From NCBI RefSeq assembly GCF_954871325.1, contig NC_088778.1, positions 12,347,882-12,411,881 on the forward strand: a DNA stretch of 64,000 nucleotides. The letters run 5' to 3'. Under the pieces are notes generated by a model that saw nothing but the letters and a program-made list of their open reading frames with translations, made no database searches and was not told where the DNA came from. Positions 1 to 63,261 of this stretch are shown in pieces (position 1 is the first letter of the stretch; every line of letters begins with the position of its first letter). Position numbers and translations under genes: made by a program. The stretch comes from Gordionus sp. m RMFG-2023. Taxonomy: Eukaryota > Nematomorpha > Gordioida > Chordodea > Parachordodidae.

Positions 1-91
1 TCGGAAAATTTTATAATATTGACCGATAACCGATATTTTAAGATGGATGAAATATCGGTCCGATCCGATAAAAAATATCGGTACATCCCTA
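1..91. repeat. Terminal part of a CCGATATTTT-type MITE
   Basis: Several copies of ATATCGGT/CCGATA, ending in GGTACATCCCTAG, resemble the ends of the repeats at 2828-3423 and 19996-20380 (TAGGGCAGTACCGAT, CACAGCCCTA). Probably the right end of a non-autonomous DNA transposon cut by the window edge. Confidence 0.4.
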
Positions 92-192
92 GTAAATATA
101 AAATATTCTATAAATTAAGATTTAATATTAATCTAATTTCTTGTTTGTCGTTCAAATTGTATTTCAAAAATTAAATTAGCCCTCAACGCATC

Positions 193-203
193 TTTATTTA
201 TTA
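193..203 (-). promoter_or_regulatory. Polyadenylation signal of GlyRS
   Basis: Minus-strand AATAAATAAAG lies about 60 nt beyond the GlyRS stop codon. Two overlapping AATAAA hexamers fit a cleavage signal. In DNA this AT-rich such hexamers are common, so position is the main support. Confidence 0.5.
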
Positions 204-257
204 AAATTTGCATTTAACAATTATGTGCATAAATAAAAAATCATTATTATAATATAA

Positions 258-50985
<50,728 letters not shown>

Positions 50986-51052
50986 TGTAATTTTTTGATT
51001 TAATAGCTGATTTTTTAATTTTAAATTTGAACTAAATAGAATCTTATGCAGA

Positions 51053-51062
51053 GCTTTTTATA
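51053..51062 (-). promoter_or_regulatory. TATA-like box upstream of GlyRS
   Basis: Minus-strand TATAAAAAGC lies about 70 nt before the candidate ATG at 50985, a suitable place for a core promoter with a short 5' leader. The AT-rich background weakens the call. Confidence 0.4.
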
Positions 51063-51414
51063 CTTCAACCAATATATTTACTTTATTAATCAATTTAATG
51101 CGTAGTGGCACATATTTAAAAAAATTTAGCATGCAATGATTAGATTCCTTTCAGATACACTAGGTTATATTTTTATTAATCGAGGAATTATCAAAACCAG
51201 AAATATTTGATTTTCTCAAACAAAAATAAATTACTATTTTAAAATATAGTTATTCTTGTTTTTGGGGAACTTGTAGCCCACATCCATTTTTATAGAATAA
51301 CCTTTTTTATATTTTTATTTTAAATAAGTGTGTTATTATTGTATTCCATAAATAGAAGAGAAAAAAAAGTTAGACAAATTATAGTTAATAAATAAGATAT
51401 AATATACTTGTAAA

Positions 51415-54349
51415 CAGTGACGAAGCGTCCAAATTTTTCTTATAAAATTCTTAAATAAACTTAATATAATCTTTATACTATGCAATAAACTAAACAGACT
51501 TCGTTAAAAAAAATTACTATAATTTTCAAAACGTTAAAAAGATTAATATTATTTTTACTATATTAAGAAATACTATTATTTTTACTACGTTAAAAAAAAT
51601 ATACATGATGGAAGCAAATTTAATATTGCTTATTTTTAATAAATATTTTATAAAATCATGTTTCGTACGATATATTTATGGTACAATTTTTTTATTACGT
51701 TAAGAAAATATATACATGGGGAAGCATATTTAATATTTCTATTTTTTAATAAGTAAAGAGAAAATCATGCTATGGTTGTGTAACTTTTCGATTAAAAAAT
51801 TAGCATTGTGGAAGCAAATAAAAAAATGCTTATTTATTAATAAATAAGAGAAAGAAATTTTTTTTATATTATATTGTTTTCCTTACTTTTTTAAATAAAA
51901 AAATTTTTCGTTTTTATAAGCCTTAATTACGGGTTTTAAGATTGATGAGATATTAACCGAGTAAAGAATAGTAGAAGTAGGCGTGGCCTAGCCAGAAGTT
52001 TGAAGGCTCCATTTTCAAGTAGGAAAATTATTGCAGGGACGAACAACTCTTGCAAAATAGCTTACATTATTATAATAGTTCTGGTAAAACAATCGAATAG
52101 GCGTACAGTGTAGTATAGATAAACCTAAATCAAAGGGAAATAAAGGTAGTGGAACATGAGAAAAAAAGGTTAAGAAGAAAGAAGGAATTGTATTATTGAA
52201 AATTTATTAACATTATCATTTAGCCCAAGAAATTCTAACGAGAAAAAATTGATTTTTGAAAAAAGGAAGACCATAACCAATTTTACAAAACTTAAAAAAA
52301 GAAATCACAACTTGCATCCGTAATTTTTTTATCGATAGATATGAAAAATATGAGTGTCTCACTGGATGTGAATGATCCAATTCTCTATATTGTTGGTCTC
52401 CAAAAGGAAAAACATGTTTGGAATGATAAAAGATTTTCGGATATGATAATTTATCAAAGGAAGTTAAACGTTATGAAGAATCAACCGCTCATTTGCAGTC
52501 GATGATTTATTTAAATATATTTGGCTTAAATCGTATTGAGAATATGATAAATTCCATGGGCAAAATATCAATCGAACAGCATAATTCGAAAGTCAAATCA
52601 AATAGAGAGATATTGAAAAAATTTATCAACTCTATGTTATTTCTTGGAATTCAGGAGCTCGCATTAGGTGGTGTTGATGAATTTTCTAATTCAGAAATAA
52701 GAAATTATATTGAATTAATTTATTTCGCGGAGAAAATTTACTATTGAAATATCTTTTAGAAAATAGTATAGTTTTTATTGGACTATCAAACGATATTCAA
52801 AATGATTTTATTTTTTCCATTTCATACGTCTTATACCAAAAAATTTCAAATGAATTAGAAGAAAAGGAATTTATATCAATAATATTAGATGAAACAACAG
52901 ATATCAATAAATCTCAACTGGTTGTTGTTCTTCGATATGTTTTAAATAATGGGACATTGTATGAAAGATTTATTGAATTCTTTGATGTTACTATGCATCG
53001 AGATGCTAATTCTTTATCAAAATTTGCCATCAAATCCTTGAATGATAAAAAAATTATGAAAAAATTAATAAGTCAAAGTTACGATGGCGCAGCTGTTATG
53101 TCAGGTGATTCACATGGACTAAGCGTAAATAAAAGACGTAATCCTTCAGCACTTTATATTCATTGCTTTGCCCATAAGTTAAATCTTATATTATCAAATT
53201 CTTGCAGCAAAAGTAAAGAATGTATGGGTTTTTTTGCAGCTTTATCTGGCTTAGCCAGTTTTTTTAGTATATCATCTAAGCGAACAGCGGAATTTGATAA
53301 ATATGTCAAAAGAGATACCCAAGAGTAGCCCAACGAGATGGGAATACAATGGTCGGCTGGTTCAAACAGTTTACAATTATTTGAAGGATCTAGTCGTTTT
53401 TTGTGAAAGTATGTTTGATGGAGAATTTAATATTGTTTGGGATAATGATGTTCTAATAACATCTCGTAGCTATTTAAATATATTGAATGATGCAAATTCT
53501 CTAATTTTATTATATTTTTTTCAAGAAATTTTTCCAGAATTTGATTTATTATTTGTATATTTCAAACTAAAATTAACGATATAGCTTATTGTCTTAAATG
53601 TATTACCCATTTCGGAAATTCAGTTAAATCAAACATAGAAAACTTTGATGTTTTTTTTGAGAAATTTAAATGTAAAAGAAAATATTGAAGACAATTTAGA
53701 TATAAAACGTAATAGATCCCGAATGCCCAATACAAAAGATAAAATTTGATAATTAAAATTTTGGTTCGATACAATAAAAAATATCAAATTCGACGAATTG
53801 TTAGATATTAGTATTTTCTAAATATTTAATCAAAATTTCCCAAAATATTTATTAGACAATTTAATAACACTTATTCTCAATTTTTTGACTTACACAAGCT
53901 GGAAACCAAATTAAAGGTAGTGTTTTGGGACGATGAATTAGGAAAGAAAAAGAATGTCAATAAAATACTTGAATTTTTAATATGTACCATTTTGAAGAAA
54001 TGCTTTTAAGCGTTTTTTAAATTATGCTAATTAATCCTAGCTTTACCTTCAATCAGCAAGTGCAGAACGGGGTTTTTTATCTTTAAAAAGAATTAAATCT
54101 TATTGTAGACATAGGATGAATCAAAATCGATTATCAAATCTATCTTTAATTTCGATTAAAAAAAAATTATTAAAAAATTTAAAATCTAACAATAACTTTT
54201 ATAATGCAGTAATTGATCGTTTTGATCAAAAACAAAAACGAATTCTTCTTATTTATAATTCTTAATTTTTTTTATGGTTTGACTATTAAATAAAAATAAA
54301 AAAAAATTTTTATTGCTTCCCTAGTAGTAAACTTGGCGCTTCGTCACTG
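51415..54349 (+). mobile_element. hAT transposon (DUF4371 type) upstream of GlyRS
   Basis: Flanked by CTTGTAAA at 51407-51414 and 54350-54357. Terminal inverted repeats CAGTGACGAAGCGTCCAA and TTGGCGCTTCGTCACTG. 2935 bp, with its left end about 430 bp upstream of the GlyRS start. Confidence 0.96.
52250..54265 (+). pseudogene. hAT transposase, ZMYM1/DUF4371-like
   Basis: Order: a zinc-finger-like N-terminal piece (CLTGCEWSN region, about 52350), LGIQELALGG, SIILDETTDINKSQLVVVLR (catalytic D), ISQSYDGAAVMSGDSHGLSV, HCFAHKLNLILSNSC, PTRW, and a decayed dimerisation end (SAERGFLSLKRIKS-like, about 54060). Three long frames (52493-52747, 52744-53328, 53294-53584) overlap in different phases, so at least two frameshifts separate them, with further stops after 53584. 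Inactive as it stands. Confidence 0.88.
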
Positions 54350-54357
54350 CTTGTAAA

Positions 54358-57170
54358 TAGCTGTGATTGCGTTTTAGTGCTTATAGCAATTGTTAGTGTC
54401 AGTCATTATTATAGATATTTATTCTATTCTTGGAGGCCTTTGTTCGTATTTTGTTCTCATTTTTAATTACATCATATCTTTACGATCTAATTATACTGCA
54501 TTACATAAGTTGGTGATGTAAATGTAAAAATCCATCCCCAGCTAATATTTTTAAAAAATAACTTACAATTTAAGCAATAAAGATCATATACATATTAATT
54601 AGTAATTTGGTTTATTGAATTGTATTGTGATATATAGGTAGTTTTACTACTCATTAAACGATAACCATTTTAAACGGTGATTGTTTGTGCAATATTAAAT
54701 GGTAATGTTGTTATATTGTTGGATCAGGTCGGCATGTCCACGAACTGATCAAATTCTTAGCCGCAACAGTAGGGTGATCAAACGTTGGGAAGAGGGAAGG
54801 ATCGTTTGAGTTCGATGGTCGGGGAATTTGAGGGGCAGGGATGGGCGACCCGATTTACGGGGATTCTGGTCATGCAGTTAAAAACTATCGAAAATACTAA
54901 AGTTTCGCACATAAAGACAACAATAGCCGCATCCAAGTATCAGCGGTTAAATAAAAGGTATGAATTGCTAACCCATTTAAATTCTTAGTTTAAACGTAAT
55001 TCTTTATACGGCAACTAAACCCCATATTTTATGACCGTGTTAAGCAGCCGTCAATGGCGGTAAGATTGTGAATTTTAACCTTAAATTAATTTGAAAAAAG
55101 GAAAGAATTTCTCCACACTGCGGTATAAGTGCGGATTTTAATCCCAACTAATTTAAAAAAAGAAAAGGAACGAATTTCTCTGTACCCCAGTATTAGTGCG
55201 GCTTTTATTTAAATTTTGGGTATGGACCGATCTACGGTCTTAGTCTGAAACATCAGTTGCGATTAATTTTCAAATAAATATAAAAAAAAGAATTAATTTT
55301 ATTAACCAAATTTACAATCTAATTTCAAGTAAAAGGAATCATACGACTTAAAAGTAATTCAAAAGCATAATAACCAATTTCGTTTTTATCATGGCTATAT
55401 CAACAACATATAATAATACCTAGACTGACGATTCATTCATTAAAAGTGCATATCAATGCAAATCAGCTAAGAACGCCATCTTGGTTACCCTTATCATTAT
55501 TAAAATTTTAAACGAGAGGCTAATTAATTCCTATATATGATGTAAACTTTATTAAAGAACTGCCGGATCATCGAGATAATAAGGAAGAAAGTTATAACTA
55601 TAATAATTCTTCAAAATCCATATTTTTCATCACTACAATATCCAATTTTTCCTATGATACTCAACTAAGCATACTTTAAATCCACATCCATCTGTATTGA
55701 TGAGATCCTATCCAACAAATATTCCAACTACTTCCAAGAAAATATGTATTTAGCATGCCAAATTCAAATAATTTAAAATATTATGTCTATATTATTAAAA
55801 TTTTTATTTTAAACATTTTTATATACAAATAAATAAATATAAAGTATCTAATAAAGTTCCCTTACTTATCTTATTTGTTTTTCTTAAGACAGATAAGACT
55901 TTACTCACCCTTTTAATATTTCGAATCATACAAGGTGATAAAAAACTGAATCATCAGGAATTTTATTATAAATAACCATCTTGTTTGGGGTCATTCCATG
56001 TCAAATCAATCACTTTTCGGCCGACCCCTTTCGATTTCGATGAAAAATCGTAGGCTGGTTATATATGTTCCCATTAGATTACAAACAAAATTTTAGCGCA
56101 TTAGCAACTATATTAGCGGAGATAATCGGGGTTAAAGTTCCAAAAAACGTCATTTTTTGCTTTTTACTGATGTTAAATAATTAGTTTTTAATTTAAAACT
56201 AAATATGATCAAATATTGAATCTAATATCAATAGCTAAGTTAATAATTTATAATTATGGCTAAAACATCAAAATTGATTTTTGATAAAATATGGGTCATC
56301 TTATGGTCAGTTGAAAACTTGAAATTAATATTTCGAAATGTATATGATCTCCGATTTTTAATTTTTTTAAGAAATATTATCCGTTTACTATTTTTTTAAT
56401 AATTTCTTCAACAATTAGCATGGCTGGATATTTATTTAAAAAAATATTGCGATTTTTATACTTTTAAAAAATAGATGGCGCTATATATAATAGTTTTAAT
56501 ATGTTAAAATTCATTTTTTTTATTGATTAAAAATATTTTAATGTATATATATCATACTAAATCGATTACAATGTCCATTATATATATTTATTTGTAATTG
56601 AGATCATAAATTTTTAAAATCTTCACAAATTTAGCCCAATTAAGATAGTTTATAAATTAATTAAATCTTACTTCATCTAAAGGAATACAAAGCCTGGCTA
56701 GCTTGTGAGATTTTATCAGGAGATAATATATATGTTTGACTTTGGCTTAAACATCTAAACCTAAGTTAAATTTTTAAAGAATTCTAGCTAAATAAATAAT
56801 TTACATTTTGATATTAATAAAATAGTAAATAAAGTATAATATAACTTAGAAATCCAGACTATTAGGCATCCTCTCTAATTTTCTTAAAAAAATTAAATGT
56901 TCAGTTCTCTCAATTATGTAAAAAGTTGTGGTTTAGAATCTAGAGGTAATTGGGCTATGTAAATGTAATTTATTATATTAGCATAAATTGTCTTATTATA
57001 TCGCGATGTAACCTTGATGGGAATGTCCCTATTGTTAAAACAATTTAAAAAATAAAATCAAAACAATTATATGGTAAGAGGACAAAAGAACATTTGATTA
57101 TATTTTTACCAATATGCAAAAATAATGCGAAAATCAAAAGTAAACATGTTTGAAGTGTTATAGATGTTAA
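54358..57170. other. Intergenic region without recognised genes
   Basis: 54700-55260 is less AT-rich. It holds two copies of a ~75-bp segment at 55090-55205 (GAATTTCTC..TAAGTGCGG / GAATTTCTC..TTAGTGCGG). At 55989 GGGTCATTCCATGTCAAATC begins a dispersed repeat resembling 47104. No convincing ORF, tRNA or rRNA. Confidence 0.45.
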
Positions 57171-57171
57171 T

Positions 57172-57833
57172 TAAAATAAAATATTAATTAATAAAATATT
57201 AATTAAAATAAAATATTAATTAAAATAAAATATTAATTAAAATAAAATATAAATTAAAATAAAATATTAATTAAAATAAAATATAAATTAAAATAAAATA
57301 TTAATTAAAATAAAATAAAATAAAATAAAATAAAAAATAAAATAAAATAAAATATAAATTAAAATAAAATAAAATAAAATAAAATAAAAAATAAAATAAA
57401 ATAAAATAAAATAAAATAAAATAAAATAAAATAAAATAAAATAAAATAAAATAAAATAAAATAAAATAAAATAAAATAAAATAAAATAAAATAAAATAAA
57501 ATAAAATAAAATAAAATAAAATAAAATAAAATAAAATAAAATAAAATAAAATAAAATAAAATAAAATAAAATAAAATAAAATAAAATAAAATAAAATAAA
57601 ATAAAATAAAATAAAATAAAATAAAATAAAATAAAATAAAATAAAATAAAATAAAATAAAATAAAATAAAATAAAATAAAATAAAATAAAATAAAATAAA
57701 ATAAAATAAAATAAAATAAAATAAAATAAAATAAAATAAAATAAAATAAAATAAAATAAAATAAAATAAAATAAAATAAAATAAAATAAAATAAAATAAA
57801 ATAAAATAAAATAAAATAAAATAAAATAAAATA
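57172..57833. repeat. (AAAAT)n microsatellite with 15-bp prelude
   Basis: 57172-57310 repeats TATTAATTAAAATAAAA about eight times. It passes into an almost pure AAAAT pentanucleotide tract to 57833. About 660 bp in total. Confidence 0.97.
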
Positions 57834-58132
57834 AATAATAATAATAATTAAAATAATTTAAAATAATTATAAAATTCGAATAGCCTTTTATAAAATATAA
57901 CGCGAGTTCTACTTATGATTTTTTTTTAAATATAACTCGATTTCTATTGGATTATAATGTAAAAATCATTTTTATTTCAATAAAATAGTTTTCTTAATCA
58001 TGGATAGCCATTAGTGTTGTTAAATTGCTTGGTTGGGTCGAATTAGCATGATTTTTGGTTGGGTTTTTGGTCGAAAAAATGAACCAAAACCAAAGCAACC
58101 AAATTGGTCGACCTGGTCGACCAAATTCATAG

Positions 58133-59085
58133 ACCCGAGCACCGACCCAAGCATCGACCCGAGCACCGACCCGAGCACCGACCCGAGCATCGACCCGAGC
58201 ACGGACCCGAGCACAGACCCGAGCACAGACCCGAGCACGGACCAGAGCACAGACCCGAGCATCAACCCGAGCACAGACCCGAGCACAGACCCGAGCACAG
58301 ACCCGAGCACAGACCCGAGCACAGACCCGAGCACAGACCCGAGCACAGACCCGAGCATCGACCCGAGCACAGACCCGAGCACCGACCCGAGCACAGACCC
58401 GAGCACCGACCCGAGCACAGACCCTAGCATCGACCCGAGCACCGACCCGAGCATCGACCCGAGCACAGACCCGAGCACAGACCCGAGCACCGACCCGAGC
58501 ATCGACCCGAGCACAGACCCGAGCACCGACCCGAGCACAGACCCGAGCACCGACCCGAGCACAGACCCGAGCATCGACCCGAGCACAGACCCGAGCACCG
58601 ACCCGAGCATCGACCCGAGCACAGACCCGAGCACAGACCCGAGCATCGACCCGAGCACAGACCCGAGCATCGACCCGAGCACAGACCCGAGCATCGACCC
58701 GAGCACCGACCCGAGCATCGACCCGAGCACAGACCCGAGCATCGACCCGAGCACAGACCCGAGCACCGACCCGAGCACAGACCCGAGCACAGACCCGAGC
58801 ACAGACCCGAGCACAGACCCGAGCACACAGACCCGAGCACAAACCCGAGCACAGACCCGAGCATCGACCCGAGCACAGACCCGAGCATCGACCCGAGCAC
58901 AGACCCGAGCACCGACCCGAGCATCGACCCGAGCACAGACCCGAGCACGGACCCGAGCATCGACCCGAGCACGGACCCGAGCACAGACCCGAGCACAAAC
59001 CCGAGCACAGACCCGAGCATCGACCCGAGCACCGACCCGAGCACAGACCCGAGCATCGACCAGAGCACAGATCCGAGCACCAAAC
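58133..59085. repeat. GC-rich 12-bp minisatellite, ~79 units
   Basis: Units ACCCGAGCAC(A/C)G and ACCCGAGCATCG in near-perfect head-to-tail order. Because 12 is a multiple of three and the unit lacks stops, long frames appear on both strands (DPST repeats on plus, CARV and LGSV on minus); these are artefacts. The left flank carries TAGTGTTGTTAAATTGC at 58013, a MITE-end-like sequence. Confidence 0.97.
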
Positions 59086-60008
59086 CAAATCAACTTATAA
59101 TAATTTATTGTTAATGTTTTGCTCAATTTTATGCATAGAGGACGAATATTTCAATAATAGTCTTTTTAAAAAAATTGTATATTTATATTCTGAAAATTAA
59201 AAATTAGAGGACGAGTAATTCAATTTCATATTAATTAAATAATTGATATGGAATTCAAAATAATTACCTTCTAAGACCGTGAAAAATTTATTATAGGAAT
59301 TTATCGATTTTTAGATATTTATAATTCATATATCATCGAAAAATGAGGATAATTTATGTTGATTTAATTCTTACCCTAAAGTTGTAAAAAATGGCTAAGC
59401 CTCAAACAGATTAGATATGCTGGCTCAGGAGTTGACATAAGTCACCTCAGGAGTTGACATTAGTCACCTCAGGAGTTGACTCTACTTTAATTTTAAGCTG
59501 AAATGCATTTATTTGTTGTTTAACTCTAATTCGATAATGGATATTACAAATTAATGTATTGTATAGCTTAAAATTGCCTTCCCATCAAAATATTTTTACA
59601 TTTATCCAAAATATCCCTCTAGCGAGTAGTTCTAGCTGATCTTTGCTCACATATATCGATAGAAAGATCCTTCAGTGCACTAAGAAGTAACCACATTACG
59701 AAATAAATTTGACAAATATACTTTAAACGATATTTTAATCATCAAACTTAATATAAATTTGTTAAACAACGTTATCTTTTTTGATATTCATTTTATTAAT
59801 ATTTGTGAATAATTTTATATTTGTCATAGAATGAATAAAATAATTTCAAAGAAATTGTTATTACTTTTGATAGTTTTGAGGGAATAAATATTTTAAGTGA
59901 TAAAATGAATTTCAAAAGTATAAACGTCATGTTTAATAGTTAATTAAGGCAGTAATTTTTATAAGAAACAATCAATTCCCACCTAAAGTTAGTTTAGTGG
60001 AATAAACT
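59086..60008. other. Intergenic region
   Basis: AT-rich. It includes a triple direct repeat, CACCTCAGGAGTTGACATTAG, at 59415-59480. Otherwise nothing recognised. Confidence 0.5.
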
Positions 60009-60191
60009 ATGCCCACCATGCCCAATAAGGGACTAATAATTCCTAGTTATAGTTTAAAGAAATGTCGATTTGGGATATTCTTACGAAAACAGAAATCGAT
60101 TGAAGATTTCGACATCAGGAAAGATGGAGAGGATTTGATACCTTTGTCTAGATATTTTTTTGGAAAAATGTTTACCCCCAACCTGTCATGA
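60009..60191 (+). CDS. Unknown small ORF
   Basis: 60 codons starting MPTMPNKGLIIPSYSLKKC and ending FFGKMFTPNLS. Its codon mix is less AT-driven than nearby chance ORFs. No family recognised. It could be a small gene, a lone exon of an unseen gene, or chance. Another short frame (60630-60767, starting MIQKYSGIGEIPFNLDVIDF and ending in a hydrophobic stretch) lies downstream on the same strand. Confidence 0.25.
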   Translation: MPTMPNKGLIIPSYSLKKCRFGIFLRKQKSIEDFDIRKDGEDLIPLSRYFFGKMFTPNLS

Positions 60192-61292
60192 TTTAAACCA
60201 CCAGAAGACATAGATTAATGATTAATTTGAAAACTCAAATAATCATGCTTCACTTAAAAATAAAAATATATAGTAAAAATTGCTGAGCTATATATTATAT
60301 TTTCTAAGAAATTTAATTTTGAGAAAATTAAAATTTTTACTTGGCAACTTTTGAGAATTCAGTAAAAATTACTTTAAGTAGTAATTCTGAGTAATTAAGG
60401 GGAAAATAATATATGTTAAAGCTTTAACCTGTATGTATTACAACAACTATGCAATATATATTGGCTTACGCTTCATAATTACTGCTTGTCCTTGTGGCTA
60501 ACTTCGTTTAAGACTACTTTTTAATATTAGATTCATACAAAATTTTTCAAAATATAACTAATATTTTATTTCTAAATTAAATAGACAGAAAAGATAAAAA
60601 AAATATATCTATAAGGATCGCAAAATCATATGATTCAAAAATATTCTGGAATTGGGGAAATCCCTTTTAATTTAGATGTAATTGATTTTGAATCGCCATC
60701 AAAATCCGATAAAGACAGTTTAATGAGTAATGTTATAGTTTTTACTTTTATAATTGTTTTTGGTTAGTGATTGGCAAATGATAAATTTATAAATATTAAG
60801 TACTCATCAATTAATCTTTTTAAAATGTTTAAGAGTGAGAGAGTAGAGATTAAAACGGCCTTTTTTTAGTCACACTTTATAGTTAACATTGTAAAGCGAA
60901 AATAATCAGTAATACGTATAGTTGTTAACATTTTTCTAAAAAGAATATTAATTTATGAAATATTTATTTCAAATTGCATAATATATTTGTTTATTAGGAT
61001 TAATTTTTATATAAATTAACCATTTATCAATAAAATATTCTAGTAACTGAAATTTTATTTAATTCTTCTTAATTTATATATGCCAAGGTTCAAAATAGAC
61101 CGGGGATAGTGTTATCACATTTCATTTTTAACTATTGTAAAGAAAAAAACTACTTAGTTATTCCACACCTAATCCCCATAAAAATAGATCTTATGCACAC
61201 CATAAACTTGAATATACAATTTATTTATTAAATATTATGACAATATATTTTAAATATGATAATATAACAAATATATATTTAAATAAATATAA

Positions 61293-63261
61293 TTATTTAA
61301 ATAATTCGTCTTGTAAATTAAATATCGTGCCATCCCAAGACGATAGAGCTAGGCATTGTTTTAGCGTCTTTGATGACATCCGATTTCTTTTTTTCGTAAC
61401 TGTATCTCCAGCTCGTGAGAAAACCCGCTCGCTAGGGACAGAGGTAGTTTGCTGAGCCAGAAAATCCCTCGCCATTTGAGAAAGGCATGGAAATCGTGTT
61501 TGGTTTCCTCTCCACCAATCTAAAATATTAGCATTTTCTGGACAAAGTGGTTCTCCTAAATATTCATCTATTTCGCTCTCAAAAGCACTCCCACGTACAT
61601 TTTTCTTTCTAGATGTCATAAAATAATTATTAGATACATCATATAATTTATATACTTTTTTAATTCCTGCAAAATGGATACAGATGTAAGATTATTAGGA
61701 TTACTCTCATCATCGACATATTGATAACTTGTCCCAGAGGTTGAATAAGTTTTAAAGACACTTTTAAAATCGTCAAAATAATCCTTTTGGAAATCAATAT
61801 TATTTGGAATTAAGGATTTTTTTATTCTTGGGTCTAAAAAAGACCCGGCATAATTGGCGAAATAATACATTTTCGCCAAATAGTCATCACATTTAATCAA
61901 CATTTTAGATGCTGCATTATATATTATTCCATTATTTTTTGTAGCGTTTATTAGATTTTCGTGAATAAAATTCAAAAATAAGATCGCCATCCCAATAGTT
62001 GGGGATTGTGAACTAATTTCACAAGTTATTTTGTAAAAAGGAGATAAAAATATTTCCAGATCGGTTAATAATTGGCGTAATTCCTTATTAATGAAAAACT
62101 TATTTTTCCCCAAAGATGTTTGTCCTAGTTCAACAATTGCTTCGATATTCTGTATTAAATAAATATATTAATGTTTAAATATTAATACTTTGTAAAAATA
62201 ATACCTTATTTACAGCAGCTATCATTAGATATGTGCTGTTCCAGCGTGTAGCAACGTCCAAAGGAATTTTGGTACCTCCACTTATTTTAACATATTGTTC
62301 CATTAATTTAGGGGAGGTATGAAGCTTGTTGACTAGGGTATGAATTATCTCCAATTTATTTGATAAAAACCCTAGACCTTCTTGTACAATTAAATTTATA
62401 ACATGGGCTAGACAACGATGGTTGTACAAGTCTTTTTTATAAAGAAGTTTAAACTCCTCTTTCATCATATTAACACCACTAACAATATTTTTGGCATTGT
62501 CGTGTGTAATTGATATTATTTTAGCCGTTATTTCAAAATCATTAAAACAATTGAACAGCAAATCGGAAATTTGCTGTCCTGTATGGGGATGTGGGAAAGA
62601 AACTATGGTTAGTAATAAATTAGTTAGTGTCCATTCACTACTGATGTAATGAATAGTTACAGCGCAGTAGGTTATGGAATCTGGGCTAGACCAGCAATCT
62701 GTAGTGATTGCTAGTCTATTTATATCAGTTAATTTTTTAATTATTATTTTTTTAGACGATTCATATATTGTACAAAGCTTTTTCTTTAGAGTTTGTCTCG
62801 TCCAAATTTTAAAGCCTTTGTTACAATAATGAATCATCTCTTTAAAACTATTATGTTCTATATTTCTAAATGAAATATTGGTTAGGATGAGATATTTTAA
62901 TATCAGCATATTTAATTTTATATTTTCTTGATTTGTGGGTTTTCTTATTCCCGGCATAACATCAGGGGTTGTGATAGATGTTTCTGATATTATATTAGGA
63001 TGAGATAATCCCAAGTGTCTTTTTAAATTTGCTAAAAATTAACAAAAATATAATTTATAGGAATAAAATATTACTTGTGGAAGTTGTATTTTTGTACTTT
63101 TTTGAGCAATGAATACACTTCTTATGATTTTTGGTGGGAGTCTCAACAAAACTCCCCTTTATATCTAACGATATAGAGGAATTATTAAAGGAGGTTTCGG
63201 GTGTCGATTGTGCAAATTCAGCTAAGAAATCAAGGCCAATATTTTCGAGTTGGATGTCCAT
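61293..63261 (-). CDS. hAT transposase, intact 4-exon gene
   Basis: Exons: 63261-63075, 63031-62205, 62149-61656, 61608-61293. Introns of 43, 55 and 47 nt all start GT and end AG. Phases agree and the sum is 1824 nt (607 residues plus stop), with no internal stop. Order: BED-type zinc finger (CIHC..LKRHLGLSH, crossing intron 1), catalytic region (LAITTDCWSSPDSITYCAVT, ISITHDNAKN, RCLAHVINLIVQEGL, DVATRWNSTYLM), and C-terminal dimerisation (ILDWWRGNQTRFPCLSQMAR then SVPSERVFSRAGDTVTKKRN). Closest in style to Ac-like/ZBED/RICESLEEPER proteins. Terminal inverted repeats were not found nearby, so it is either an autonomous hAT with unrecognised ends or a domesticated gene. Confidence 0.9.

Noticed and set aside
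51000-51063. WHEP domain at the GlyRS N terminus
   Set aside because: The open stretch before the ATG lacks the WHEP pattern convincingly and has no upstream ATG; it looks more like a presequence.
57994-59126. Six long overlapping ORFs (up to 368 codons) on both strands
   Set aside because: Produced by a stop-free 12-bp repeat unit; translations are pure DPST, CARV, LGSV or HRPE repeats with no flanking gene structure.
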